Origin: Triangularia verruculosa
Taxonomy: Eukaryota > Ascomycota > Sordariomycetes > Sordariales > Podosporaceae
Assembly: GCA_033296885.1 (NCBI GenBank)
Contig: MU863972.1
Location: forward strand, 1 to 64,000
Direction of reading: 5' to 3'
DNA length: 64,000 nucleotides
The translations under genes were made by a program, and so were the position numbers. Position 1 is the stretch's first letter; each line of letters begins with the position of its first letter. The notes under the pieces were generated by a model. That model did no database searches. It was not told the DNA's origin and was given only the letters and a program-made list of their open reading frames with translations. This document shows, piece after piece, positions 1-12,212 of this stretch.

Positions 1-60
1 CTGCCGTCAAAGTCTTCCTCACTCCCAGTGGACTGCGCCGATAGCTATCAAAGCCCTGTA

Positions 61-480
61 CTTGCAGGCCTCAATAGCACCTATTTCAACAGTATTTAAA
101 GAATCTTTATTTTTAATGAGTATAGAATTAATAAAGATATTAATTATATTGGGGTTAACGAATTTTTAAATCCTTAAAAGTTCGGTTTATATTCGAAAAA
201 AAGTAAATTAATAATATTATTTAATAATTAAGGAGAGTATAAGTTTTTTAAAGGTAAGTTAGGAAGATATAATTAAGAAAGTAAAAAAGGTAGGTTTAAA
301 GGAGTAGATAAAAAATTAAATTAAGATTTTACTAAGTTCGATTAAAAATATTAGATTTATGATTATTAAGTTTAGAACTGACGTAATTATCTGAAAATAT
401 ATAATAAATTAATAATATTAACTAAACGAAAGGAAAGAGTTTAAAAGAGCGTATAGGACTATATTTATATTTTACTAAAG
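61..480. repeat. AT-rich, RIP-like degenerate DNA
   Basis: This stretch is strongly A/T rich, with many TA and AAT runs and no sustained reading frame, in sharp contrast to the GC-balanced DNA elsewhere in the window. Such composition is what repeat-induced point mutation leaves in filamentous ascomycetes. I cannot identify the ancestral element. It runs to the left edge of the window, so the full extent is unknown. Confidence 0.6.
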
Positions 481-1631
481 TATTTTATCTACCTATTAGA
501 CCTACAGCTAAGAATACTACCCTGTAAACTGCTCCGCAGAGCCTTTGCTGTGCTAACGTGAATGCTATCCTGCTCTATACGTATCGACTTTAAAGAACCT
601 AGTTTCAAATGGAACGAGATATAACCGAAGCGGAAAGACTCGAATTGTGTTTGGCGGCAAAGACAGGTAAGGTAGGTAAGGTATAGAGAAAGTAGAGGAA
701 GATTTGGGGAAGTACAGTTATATATAAGATACTGCGGAAGAAAGGCACGCGCAGGAAAGTACCTAACTCGAGAGCAATCAGTGGAAGTCGTGAGTGCTGT
801 CTCTTCTAAAGAGTAGTTTAAGGTGAATGAATGGGCCTGGGCCCCTTAATATATACCACCTCTACTCCCGAGAGACACGAGCCGAAAGCAAAGAGTGGCG
901 GTGAATTAGAAGAATAGAGCCTAAGGAACAATCGGCTGGAGTAAAGGAAAGGATCCATATAAGCTTAGAAGCTTAAGTCACCTATAGGCTAGCCCCACAA
1001 CACTTACAGCTCTTTTAGGTGTTTTAGTTAGAACGTAGAAAAAGCTTTTAATCCATTTATTAAGAAGATAAGGTAGGAGTTAGTTTAGTCCCTAGGTGTC
1101 TCAATCCCCAGGAATTGCAAGTGATTAAGTGAAGAGGCGGAGTAATTATAATAACGAACACGAGGTCTCTCTTATAAATAGAAGATGCTATTCCAAAATC
1201 GTTATACAACCTTAAGGAGCTTCGAAGAGGACTATTACATATCACCATCTATATCTCGCAAAGCCGAGCCTGCCCAATAAAATCCGACATTTCGTTATTG
1301 CCCTCAAAACCTATAGTGGTCGGTTTTTTCGAGTAAAAGAATCTCCCCCCGCCTCCTCGGAGAGCCTCTTTCGGTCTTCATCTGTGAAAACCTCAGGTGC
1401 AATATAACGTTTCGCCCGGGAAGGGTCGGGATCGCCCGCTCTTTTAACGATCCACAGAAGAATCTCGTCCGAGGAACGATTATATATTCTTCCCTCGATA
1501 GGAAGATCCCTAGAGACAGGCGAAAATGATTAGATCGAGCCGAATTTAAAGCCAGAAGGGGGGGGGGGTGATAGATCCACTTACCGGTCAGGATCGTCGA
1601 GGAGCTTATTTTCCATGACCACATCACGGAC
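481..1631. other. Stretch with no gene recognised
   Basis: Composition gradually returns to normal across this interval. Several short open frames exist on the minus strand but none has a recognisable domain, splice context or start context. A run of ten G lies near 1560-1568. It may belong to the same decayed repeat landscape as the left edge. Confidence 0.4.
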
Positions 1632-3044
1632 TCAACTTTCTAACGATTTATACGCAGAGAGGTCGAAGCTCTCATCCTTTTTCCTATACTCCCGGAGAAT
1701 GTTGACAAGACAGTCGCGGTCATCCGCCAGTCCCCAGACATACTGCTTATGGTCATAATCCATCCCCCCGACCTCAGGATCGGGAAAGAACAGCACTGCA
1801 ACCAGGTAGCGTCGGGCAATTACCGAATTGTAGAAGTTAGTCTCCTCGATAGCTTCAGCTCCACTCGAGAAGCCTCTGAGGCTTAGCCAATTTTCGTTTG
1901 CCACGCTCACGTTGATCCTGGGCTTGCTCGCGTTGATTTGTTGCTGGAGTTTCACTCTTAGGTCTGCATGATGCTGGCACCAGCCCCAGCGATGATTAAA
2001 AGACACCACTTGACCTGCGCCGCATATTCCGCCGTCCCGGTGTACCGCCTGCAGGCCAAGAATTTAGATTGCGAGCGTCTTGCTGTGGGGAAGAAACATA
2101 CCTCGCATCGGCTTGGTGGCCCGATGTATTCCTCGTCATCGTCATCGGCTTCAGGTTCGTCGTGCTGGTATGCAAGCCGTTCCTCTTCGATCTGACCGAG
2201 GTGGGCGTGCCATTCTTTCGAAGTAACCCTCATTATGTAGGGTCCAGAAGGCATCGTCGTCCAGGTCCTGGGTGTTGAGGGGCCTTGGAGCGATGTTCTC
2301 AGCCGCAGAGAGGGGCGTGGACTGAGCGACGGGAGCGGCCATTGGGAGGGTTGGAAGGCGGCCATTTGGAGGGTTGGAAGGCGGCCGCGAGCGCTGAACG
2401 AATTTAAATTCGTGAGTAGGCGCGACGGGTGGTAGCGCGTGAAGGCGGACAGAGGCCACGGTGGGTGGCTGTACAGCAGATGGTGTGGCGCGTGGATGAG
2501 GAACCAAGACTTGATGAGAAATCTCAATAGAAGGAGAAGAGGATTGTGAGGTCTCAGGAGAAAGACGGGCGGTCTTATATACCCAAAAAGATGTTGTGTA
2601 AGGTTTATTACAGTAAGTTTTGAGCACTTTCCCAACGCCTATCAAGCCTGCAAAGACATCATGTGGACAGGCCCAAACTTAGTAACCCATTTGACTTTGG
2701 TACATCACCTTTATAGGCCATGCCACCTTCCGTCCCCAGCCCCGACACAGATGATTTACGAGCTATCTAATTGGAAAACTGAAGTATAAATGTCTACTAT
2801 CATCATAATTCAGGCTTCTCTCTCTTTCAATAAAAAAAGGTTAACTGTCTATCAGGGGACGGTGGAAGTATAATGAGGAAACTTACCGCCGGGGTTCGTT
2901 GAAGAGATAGCCGGCTCCACGACCTGTCGAAGACAGTCATCGACGGCTGTGTACCGGTAGTAGGCTATGCGGTTTTCATTCTCCGACCCCAGCACCTGCA
3001 GTGATAAATGGGATCCATAATGTATTGCAGTTCCAATCCATGAC
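1632..3044 (-). pseudogene. Unrecognised multi-exon gene, probably frameshifted
   Basis: I do not recognise this protein. Three exons can be read on the minus strand. Exon 3044-2887 is flanked by a polypyrimidine-CAG acceptor and a perfect GTAAGT donor, and reads as a sensible peptide beginning SWIGTAIHYGSHL. An exon from 2647 to 2102 follows in matching phase. A 53-nt intron (2101-2049, GTATGT...CTGCAG, with a CTAAAT branch-like site) leads to a last exon 2048-1632. The joined C-terminal part holds a Cys/His cluster (CE, GGICG, WCQHH) that could bind metal. Near 2230 the frame must change by one base between NEGYF and KEWHAHL with no usable intron, so the gene looks broken or carries an assembly error. 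A 23-bp imperfect tandem duplication (2337-2382) lies inside it. The true 5' end lies above 3044 and was not resolved. Confidence 0.35.
2337..2382. repeat. 23-bp imperfect tandem duplication
   Basis: Two copies of a 23-bp unit, GGCCATT(G/T)GGAGGGTTGGAAGGC, lie head to tail with one mismatch. Because 23 is not a multiple of three, the second copy cannot be a neutral codon duplication of the first, yet the minus-strand frame used by the surrounding peptide stays open through both. Confidence 0.8.
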
Positions 3045-3432
3045 CTGAGAAAGCAGAAGAAAGGCCTCCATTTTATACATCCAGAGCCCCGTAGTGGGAT
3101 GCGTCACCATCAAATGACCGCTTGTTAGCTAGTCAGCCCTCCAACGTCATGGTCCCAACGGAACAGTCAGAATTGGTCATAATTTTGATATACAGCGTCA
3201 GATTCCCAACAGACGAACTGGCCAGAAACGAAATGACCGGTGTGCAAGTCATGAAACTCAATATACCCAATGATCCTATGTATGTACCAACCCATTAATG
3301 CCATGCGACTAGAATATACACGAAGAGAGGAACAAATATACATAAATCCCTAAAGAAAAAGGATCCAACCAAGGACCCCCAAGACCCATAAAAAAGCAAA
3401 AAGAAAAAAGAAAAAAAAAAAGAATGAAACGC
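3045..3432. other. Short interval with possible upstream exon remnants
   Basis: On the minus strand, peptide-like fragments can be read around 3140-3260 but are interrupted by stops. They may be further exons of the damaged gene below 3044. The part next to 3433 is A-rich and probably the 3' flank of the NRPS gene. Confidence 0.3.
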
Positions 3433-6400
3433 TTATGCAATGTTCAGGTCCTCTCCTGGCTTGTTGACAAGCTGCTCCAACGACGCGCAAACATCATCCA
3501 ACAGCTTCACCGCCTCCTCCTTCCATGACTCAAAAGTGATGACCTCGATCGTCAGTGTGTCTCCGTCGTGAAACGCCTGGATCTTCCACTCCCTCAACGG
3601 CTCCTCATAGGCGTAAATGGTCTCAAATTTGGCCTTGCGGTCCAGGAAGGAAAGGGTCTCGACGTGGGCCACATCCTGGTGAACGACCGTGTCGAACCAA
3701 GTCACCTGCTCCGGGTCCCAGTCTGTGCAGTTGCGGACAATCTCGTCCAGGCCCATGCAGTCGTGCGAGGAAGTCACCATGTGTTGTGTTTGGAGGGCCT
3801 CGAGCAGGTCGTAGCCGGTGCGGATGGGGACGTCGCCGTCAAACTTGACGCGGGTGGGGACGTACTGCCAGCAGGGGCCGGCGATGGCGTTGGCGTCGGG
3901 TATGCCGGGGATGTCGACGCTGCGGCCGGAAGCGACTTCGCCAAACACGACATCCTTTACCTTGAGCAGGCGGGCAAATGTCAGGGCCCAGGCAGCAGAT
4001 GGAAGAGTGGCCACGGTGAAATCCCGGCTGCGAGCGGCGATGTTGACCGGCTTGTGAATGGCAAAGTGGCGGCGGTCGGTGATGGGAATGTCTGGTCTCA
4101 GGAGAGAGACACCCTTGGCACCGGCAAGGAGGTCACGCCAGTAGGGAATGGCGGCCGGAATGCCCTCCTGGATGGTGTGGTCGACAAAAGAGGAGAAGGG
4201 ATAGGAAGGCGACACAGTCTTGGGGTCCTGGTACAACTGTTGGAGCTGGTTGAGGAAGATGGGGAGACAAATTTCATCGTACTGGGCGTGGGACAAACGG
4301 AAGACGAGAGTGCTTTTGGACCCGTTGGTGACAAAGAACCACTTGACGAAAGAAGAGCCATAGGGCATCTTGGTCTGGGCATCCATTCTGCTGACCTTGG
4401 CAGCAAACTCTTCGACATCGTCACCGTCAATCTCGTATTCGACAATGTCAACGACAAAGGGGTTGTCGATCACGACGCTGTAGCAGACATCATCGAGGCG
4501 GACAAAGACGGTGCGAAGGACTTCGTTCATGTCAATGAGCTCTTGGCAGGCCCGGAAAAGCTGCTTCTTGTTCACCATGCCCTCGAAATGCATCAGCTCA
4601 TAGCGGATGGAGAAGCGAGGAAGTTCGACGGTGCCCTTGACAGCAATCTCCTGGAGGGGTCTGGTGGGCAGGACATCAAGGATTCTCCATGACTTGTTGG
4701 CAAGCGACCTCTGCATACGACGCATGAACGAGGTCAGGAGAAGAGAGAACGGTTGGTAGTCGGCCTTGGAAGGGCTGGATGGGCTTGGAGGAGAAGCGCT
4801 GTCTTGGCCCTTTTGCATTGTCGTGACAGCCGTGGGCGATGGCTGCATGACATTGGCCATGTCGTACAGTGTTCGGTTGGCAAACACCTGGGCGACGGTG
4901 AGTTGCATGCCTTGCTGGCGGGCATCCGAAACCAGCTTCATGGCGGTAATCGAGTCGCCGCCACTGTTGAAGAAGCTGTCGCCCAGGTAAATCTTGTCCT
5001 CATCGATCTTGAGAAGACGGCTCCAGATGCTCCGGAGCAGCTTCTGCTTGGCCGAAGAGGCAGAGATGGCCGGGCCGGAAGCAGCCTTCTTCTTGGGGAC
5101 AGTGAAGTCGGGCTTGATCTGGGCCGACTTGGGGAGCACGCGAAGAGTGGGAGGATCGACGCTGAAGTCGAAGCTGGCAAGACGGCCGGTTCTGTAGAGC
5201 TGACCATTGGTGGTGGTGGTGGTGGTGCTCTTCAGCCACGCTAGCGGTGTTTGCACAGCGACTGCAGGGGCGTTCAGGGTCTTGGTGGTCTCCACTAACA
5301 GCTCGCCCACAGCGCCCCGCGGGGATGGGCGGGTGTGGTCAGCTGCATCGGCAATCCAGGCACCAGCAATGTCAGCCTGATGCAACCCAAGCGCGTCCAA
5401 GTCATCACCCTCCAACCTGAACCACTTGCTCATCTGCTCGATCTCTTTGCTGTCGGCCTCCGTCAGACACTGCAAGTCGCCGACCTTGACCTCCTTCGCG
5501 TCGCCCTCGCAGAGCTGGTGCACCACCGTCCGGAGTTGCTCCAGCACGCGCTCCATCGTGTCCTTGCTGACCGTCTTGGAGTCGAAGCTGGCCATCACAA
5601 AGAAGCCATCGGCAGACAGCGAGCACACCAACATGAGGGCATATGTGTTGAACTTGAGCGCTTCCTGCGCCGCCTCGCCATCACCCGCAGGCACCAGCCC
5701 GTTCGCCGGCGTGTTCTTGTCGGCCGTGACCTCGCCAGCGGCCGGGTGCAGCACGAAACCAGTGCGCAGCTCGCAGGCTTGGAGGGCATCATCACTGAGC
5801 TTGCGGATGTGCTGAAGACCGGCATGTTCGTGTGGGATCTGGCCCACAATCTGCTCGGCAATGGTCTGGAGGTACTGCTCGATGGCGGACTCGCGGTGGA
5901 TGGTGACTCGTACGGGGACAGTGGTGATCATGGGGCCCTCGATCTCTTCAACACCGACGATGGGCGCATTGCGGCCTGTCAGCGTCTCGCCAAAAACAAT
6001 GTCGTTGTTGCCGCTGCAGTACTGCGACGCAACAAGCGCCCAAGCCGCTCGAACCACGCTTGCGAGGGTAATGGTGGCACCAGGCACTGATGGCAGTTTC
6101 CGACCATCCAACTTGATATCGATCTCGAGAAGGGAGTCGGCCTGGGTTTGGTAGCCTTCAAAGGGAAGGCGAGGGAACTGAACACCTGTGGCGCCATCCA
6201 GCTGCTCCCGCCAGTAAGTATCGCAACCCGCACGATCAAGCCTGTTGTTGAGGTAGTCAATAAAGTGCTTGAACTGGGCCGCTGGCTTCCGGGGAGTGAC
6301 ACCCTGGTAGGCCTGGTTGACGCGGTCAACCACCAAGGGCATCGACCAGCCATCATACAGAGCGTGATGCATGGTCAGAACAAAGTGATAGACATCTCCC

Positions 6401-9400
6401 TCGCGGATCATGGCATAACGGACAAGCTTATTGCCGAGGCCCATCTCCTCCTCACGGTCATCCTCGAGATACTTGGCCAAAGACGACGCAGTCCGCCACT
6501 GGATTGACTCCTTGATCAGCACCTGCATGAGACCATACTCGGACACCTGGACGATGCGAGTGCGGAGAACAGCAGAATCCGCGGCGATGGCCTCAAAGGC
6601 ATTCTGCAACTTCTTGGCCTCCTCGGCGCTGTTCATCTTGAGCACACGCTGAGCGACATAGGCTTCCTTGACCTTGGCAGAGAGCGCCATCAAGGCTTCC
6701 TGAAGAGGTGTGCAAGGATAGACATCCTCGATATCGGCCTTCTCAATCTCGCAAAGTCGGCTGGCTTCCATCCTCGCGGCCTCGGCTGACCAGGCCTTGT
6801 CGATCAGGGAGAATGGTGGGATGTCTGCGGCAGTCCCGTCACTTCCAGCGGCAGCCTTTTTGGCAACCACGGCCATATCACGGAGGACAGGGTACCGGAA
6901 GACATCGGCCACAGTCACTTCAATGCCCTGAGCGCGAGCAGCAGGAACCAGCCTCATGGCTCTGAGGGAGTCGCCGCCAAGAGCGAAGAAGCTGCCACCA
7001 ACGGTAATCTCGGTGTGGTCCCCAAGCAGCGACTTCCAAACACCGGCCAGCATCTGCTCCATCTCGGTGGAGGGGGCACCGCCTTCGCTGCCCTTGCTCT
7101 TGCGAGCACTGCCAGTAATCTGCTCGCGCGTCATGGCGCTACCAAGCGCATGAAGTTTCTTGCGGTCGATCTTAGCAGAAGGCAGCACTGGCATGTCGCG
7201 AAGAGGGATGAAAGCAGCGGGGACCATGTACCGGGGAAGGTCAACACCCAGTCGCTCCTCGATACCAATCAGAGCCTTGGTCAGCTCATCTGAAAAGGTG
7301 GCCTCCGCTTCATCAGATCCCTTGGATGGGGTGCCGCTCTTGCTGCGAGGCTCGGCCAAGAAGGCCACCAAAGTAGGCTCAGCGCCCGACGGCTTGATCA
7401 CCTCGGCAGCAATCTTGATTCCGCTCGGGAGGTGATGTCGAAGATGATGCTCAATCTCGACCAACTCGACACGCTGTCCGCGAAGCTTGACCTGAGCATC
7501 CTTGCGGCCAATAAAGACATAGTCACCAGATCCGTCAGCATCGTACCGAACAAGGTCACCAGTCTTGTAGAGCCGGCCTGTTCTGCCTGAGATGTCCTTG
7601 TGTCCAGCAACCAACCATGCAGGGTCCTCAATGAAGACCTCGGCCGTCTTCTCGGCCTCGCCCAAGTAACCGAGACCGACGACTGGGCCCTCGATCAACA
7701 GCTCGCCGACTGACCCAACCGGAACCAGACGATCGTGATCCTCGGGATCGACGATCCAGCCAACACCACCGACACCTCGGCCAATGTTTCCAGTTGTGAA
7801 TGCCTTTTGCTCATCCTTGTTCTTGGCAAAAGTATTGTTGACAGTGCAGCCAACCGTACACTCGGAAGGGCCATACGCAATAATGACGCTGGTCTTGCCC
7901 TTGCTCCACGACGCGGCATCAGAAGCCGAGATGGCCTCACCACCCAAACCTAGGACGTCAAGTTCAGCGATCACGGCCGGGTCGAGCACACGGGCAACAC
8001 TGGGGGTCATGTGCGCCATGTTAGCGCCGCTGGCTCTAATAGCGCCGCCAAGATCGTTCATGCGGTCGGCGTCCGAAGGGATACAGATGGTGCCACCGAC
8101 GGAGAGCGTGCAAAGCATGCAGTCGATACTGACATCGAAAGCGTAACTAGCGAATTCGAAGCACTTGGTAGAAGAGTTGTATCCAACCGCCTCGGCACGG
8201 GGAATGGCTCCGCTGGTGAAATTGGCGTGAGAGACAACGACTCCTTTGGGCTTGCCTGTGCTGCCAGAGGTGAACTGTATGTACAGCGGCGAGGTGACGG
8301 TTGGGATAGTCGGTAATGGTGGGAGCTCGCCCTCGGCCCTGGAGAAAGACTGAAACAGTTCCTCGCTCACCGTTACGACCTGCCCACCCTCCTCTGGAAC
8401 CAGACGCTTGGCCAACTCTGTCTGGGTGGCGGAGGCAACAATCAGCTTGCCGCCGGTCTGCTCCACCATCGCCCGCAGTCTGCCCTCGGGTTGAGACGTT
8501 GGGTCTGTCAAGGCAAATGCGCCACCAGCCTTCATGATGGCCAACAAGGCAACGATGGTCCACCTACACTTCTCGAAGCAGAGTGGGACATTGACGCCAA
8601 CTGTGATGCCTTGAGACACGAGATGGTGGGCGAGACGAGTAGACAGCAGCTCAAGTTCGGCGTAGGTCCATTGGCCGTCCCACGAGGAGAGCGCGATCTT
8701 GTCTGGGCGGGCGGCCGCCTGTTCAGAAATGATGTCCTGCATTGTCCGGTCGATAAGGGGAGGCATGTCGGCGTTCCAGGTCCATATTTGGTCAAGGTCG
8801 CGGGGAAGAGGCTCGAGGAGGGCCGAGATTGGCGTTTCGGGCTGAGTGGTGATGATATTAACGAGCTGAATTAGGGTGTCGAGTCTGGCTCCGGCCTGCC
8901 GGGAGTCGAGGGAGTCGGGTTTGTCTGTGACGGGGTAGACACCTTCGAGTGTGAGGGTGGAGGATCGCTTGGAGACGCGGAGTTGGAAGTCATGTTGCTT
9001 CGTTCACTGTCAGCTGGGGCGGTTTCGATGATGACATGAGTGCAGCGGGGCTTACAGATGGTCCAGCCGTCTCTTTTTGAGGGAAGGAGGTTTCTTTCTC
9101 GTCATTGAAGAAGAGGTAGAGGAGACCTGGGCGGGCGATGTTCTCGGTTGACGTCTTGACGGCCTGGAGGAATGTCGACACGGACTCTGATCGTGACCTG
9201 GTCAACTCCAGACCGAGAGCCTTGAGGGAGAAGCGTGTGGATATCTCGGCTGGCGAGCTTTGTGACTTGTGGCCCCAGGCGAACTGTTCTACTCTGTCGT
9301 CGTTGCCTCGTTGTCTTTGAAGAAGAGCACCCCAGGCGAGGAGGAGGGCGTCGAGGGCAGATTCCGATTCCGGTACTGGCAGCGTTCTGGTAACGGAGTC

Positions 9401-9484
9401 TAGGGGAATGGTCTGAGCATCAAGCTGCATGGCATCGCGGTGGACGCCACCCAGGATGCCGGGTGCGTGCTGGGCGAGATGCAT
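3433..9484 (-). CDS. NPS6: Extracellular siderophore NRPS, NPS6/SidD type
   Basis: Non-ribosomal peptide synthetase predicted to join N5-acyl-N5-hydroxyornithine units into a fusarinine- or coprogen-type siderophore. Exons are 9484-9056 and 8997-3433, separated by a 58-nt intron (GTAAGC...GAAG, CTGAC branch), giving about 1,997 residues. Domain order: a short condensation-like N-terminus; an adenylation domain (about 230-770) with FTSGSTGKPKG near 389; a carrier domain with GGDSLRAM near 819; a condensation domain with HHALYDGWS near 1020; a shrunken adenylation relic (about 1360-1440, VGELLVE and LYRTGRLA only); a second carrier GGDSITAM near 1490; and a terminal condensation domain with SHAQYD near 1714. 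A-T-C-(dead A)-T-C is the architecture known for NPS6/SidD. The ABC transporter on the other strand and the ATCWGATAA boxes agree. The start is uncertain: a splice-acceptor-like site just upstream of 9484 would add residues PARQKLPDDN in frame, so a 5' exon may be missing. Confidence 0.88.
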
Positions 9485-10473
9485 GTTGTCGTCTGGGAGC
9501 TTTTGCCGAGCTGGCTACGGGAAGGAAGACAAAGTGTCGGTTAATTCCGGGTTTCTATCTCTCCTGTCGATATGTCTTCTGCCGTGTCGTGGTAGTGTGT
9601 GGTGACGTTGCAGGACAGGATCAGCGCATGGGGGTGGGCTGGCAGCGGGATTTCCCTCTCGTGGCTATGTCGGGGAAGTGTATGTTCAAGATGGAGAGGG
9701 ACAGTGATAATTGGGGACCCCTCTTCTTGCAGTTCTTGAGGAAAGAGAAGAAGCAGCGGAGGGGAAAACGAGGGTAGGTTCGGCAACTTTTCACTTTGAT
9801 CAACCTGCATCTGCCAGACTAGCGGAACCAACCCATCCATGTTTGGATATGTGTGGGCGCTGGATACTAGCCGGAATGATACCCCATTCCCGGATCCTCA
9901 CCACACCTTGCGAAAAGAAAGAAGACCCGCTGTTGAAGGGTCTGGGCTTGGGTTCAGGTATGTTCAGAGGAGGCTTCAGGCTTGTGCTTCTCCTGGACAA
10001 GGCAAGATTACACGCCGATTGTCGGGACCAGATGACTAGGTATCTTCTGCGCAAAAGCCGGGAGGGAGGGCGCGGCATCTTCTCGACCGATGCACCGAGA
10101 TGGCTTCCTCGCCGACCTCTGGCTTCCTTCTGTCTCCGCAAGCGAGACTTGGCCATGTGTGTGACCAGGTTCATGTTTTTTTTTTTTGTTTCTGGAGCTG
10201 CAAACTAGTGGATATATGGATCTTGAACATGGCGTGGCCGGGCGTGTGGCGAGATGGGGGGACATCCCATCCTGCCTTCCTGCTATTTGCTGCCATGATG
10301 TGATGACGATCTTGACCAACGCGAAGAGATAGATAGGTACGTGCACAAATGAAACTATGGTATTAAGGTATAACCCAACAAAACAGGCAAAAAGGGGTTG
10401 AAGGTGATGGTGTGTAGGATGTGATGTCACGCTGCGGAAGACAGTCGGCCGAGCGCCTGTTTCTCGAGGGTCA

Positions 10474-10491
10474 AGAGAGAGAGAGAGAGAG
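10474..10491. repeat. GA dinucleotide microsatellite
   Basis: Uninterrupted AG/GA run within the intergenic region upstream of the siderophore synthetase. Confidence 0.9.
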
Positions 10492-10773
10492 GGATTCCCG
10501 CATTGGGATGTGGCCCGAACCATTGCAGTTGATGCATTGGTCCATGGGTGGGAGGGGTGGCCGACCATTGTTCATTGGACAGTGTGGTTGCAGACATGTG
10601 GTGGTGTGGGTGAGTTGATGAAGAGTGGTGGTGGTGGGAGTGAAGAGGTGGGGTGAGGGGGAAAAAAAGCATGAGAAGAAAAAAAGCCGTTGCTGGAACC
10701 CCGATCCAATGTTGACAGGGGTTCAGGGGGAAGCCTGAGTGGGTTCGGCAGGGGGACCCTGGATGAGGGACGG

Positions 10774-10782
10774 ATCAGATAA
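10774..10782 (+). promoter_or_regulatory. Iron GATA box ATCAGATAA (SREA-type)
   Basis: Exact match to ATCWGATAA, the sequence described for the iron-responsive GATA repressor SREA of Aspergillus. It lies about 1.3 kb upstream of the NRPS start used here. The flanks CGG and CTTTA are shared with the box at 14144, giving a 17-base identity. Confidence 0.65.
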
Positions 10783-11544
10783 CTTTACTGGGCATCGTGT
10801 CATTGAGTGGGGTTGTGGCTCCATCCAGGGACGTCAATGCCGAGGGTTGAAGATTTGAGCGATATTTTTTGAGATGGAAGGTTTGTATGGTTTGGTTTTT
10901 GGTTTTGGGAGTGGTGAATTGCTGATGTTTAGATTCCACGGTTTGAGAAATTGCGGGATTCGGTCGGTTTTGGAGAGCAACCGAGAGTAACAGCAGAGCA
11001 ACTGAAATAATATTGTGTAAGTGAAAGGGTAGGTATTGCCGCCCGCTACGAGCCGCACCTGGGGGATGGGGGCTGCTCCGGCTTCGGCTTCGGCTACAAT
11101 CCCTGAGCAGTGGCCGCTGACGACAAGCAACATTATGCCTTGCTTCTCTCGGTCAAGATAGGGTAGGAAAGATCCGAGATCTCGCCACTACTTAAACGTC
11201 CCACCTGCCTACAGTACACTACTACCTCATCCCCAGTCGTCACTTTACCCCGGCGCGGTCTCGAAAATAATGGTGAATCTCTGGTCCTTGGAATCTCCCG
11301 AGCTCCCCCAAGTGATTTGCCACTTTTTTACGTGATCGTCCATCACACGGTGTCATGAGCTTGGAGTCCCTCGCTCGCGATGCTCAACCCGCTGGTTTAG
11401 GAAGGAGGCTACGGCTTACACGGCCTCAAACTTCTACGTTTTTCTTACTTTTTTTTTATGCGTGCTTTTTGTTGTTCCCCTGGTTTCTGCTGCCAGAACA
11501 CACAAGATCTGGTTCCCCACTTGTCTTCTTTACCATTGTGACTC

Positions 11545-11568
11545 TGTGTGTGTGTGTGTGTGTGTGTG
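11545..11568. repeat. TG dinucleotide microsatellite
   Basis: About twelve TG units in the intergenic region; one of three long TG tracts in the window. Confidence 0.9.
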
Positions 11569-12212
11569 CCGAGGGGGCGGGCCCAACACACCGGAAGAGA
11601 TTCCACCATGGGTCTTGTCTCCGCCCCTGGGGGGCCCCAACGCAACGGTAGTAACGGGAGGTAAGAAAGTCACAAAGTGTAAGGGGCATCAAGAGCATTT
11701 ATGTACACACATTGGCATTGATGACGCGGACTCTTTTTGCCCTGGCGATGCGGTAGCAACAATCGCGGTAGTTGATGCGGTATTACCCGCTCCAAAGAGG
11801 GATCGGCACTCTAGACTTTTTTTATTACGTTGGTTGACATGCCGGTGTGGATTATAGCTAAGCATGTGGGTGTAAGCCGCTTACTTTTTGAAATGATTAG
11901 CGGCGTTCCTTTTTGCCCGACGAGGTTGCAGTGAGGTAACATGCTTTTTATTTTATTTTTTTACTAGCAAGAAATGGAGACGATGTGAAACAAGAGTCAG
12001 GGCTTCGATGGTTGGGAGAGGAGGGGTAACGTATCCTAGGTATACACTTCTGTCACCATTCAGAGTCGTAGTAGCCGTTTTTTGTTGACTTTTGTTTCCG
12101 TCTTGTCTTTTGTCAGTCTTGATCTTGATCCTTTGACTCTGCCACTCGATACCCCAAATCACGACAAATCTTGCGTAGGTGTGTGTTTCTGGATAGAACT
12201 GAACCGCCCAAA

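Larger units (their letters stand above)
9485..12212. other. 2.7-kb intergenic promoter region of the siderophore locus
   Basis: No convincing gene on either strand. The part next to 9484 is the leader or a missed 5' exon of the NRPS. It holds one ATCAGATAA iron box (10774-10782), a GA tract (10474-10491) and a TG tract (11545-11568). The short open frames here are low-complexity and unsupported. Confidence 0.6.

Noticed and set aside
9541..9840. 99-codon minus-strand open frame upstream of the NRPS
   Set aside because: Its C-terminal part looks faintly protein-like, but I found no donor that joins it in frame to the acceptor-like site before 9484. It is left as a possible 5' exon rather than a gene.
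10834..11133. 99-codon minus-strand open frame
   Set aside because: No domain, no homologous character and low-complexity context; expected by chance in 2.7 kb.
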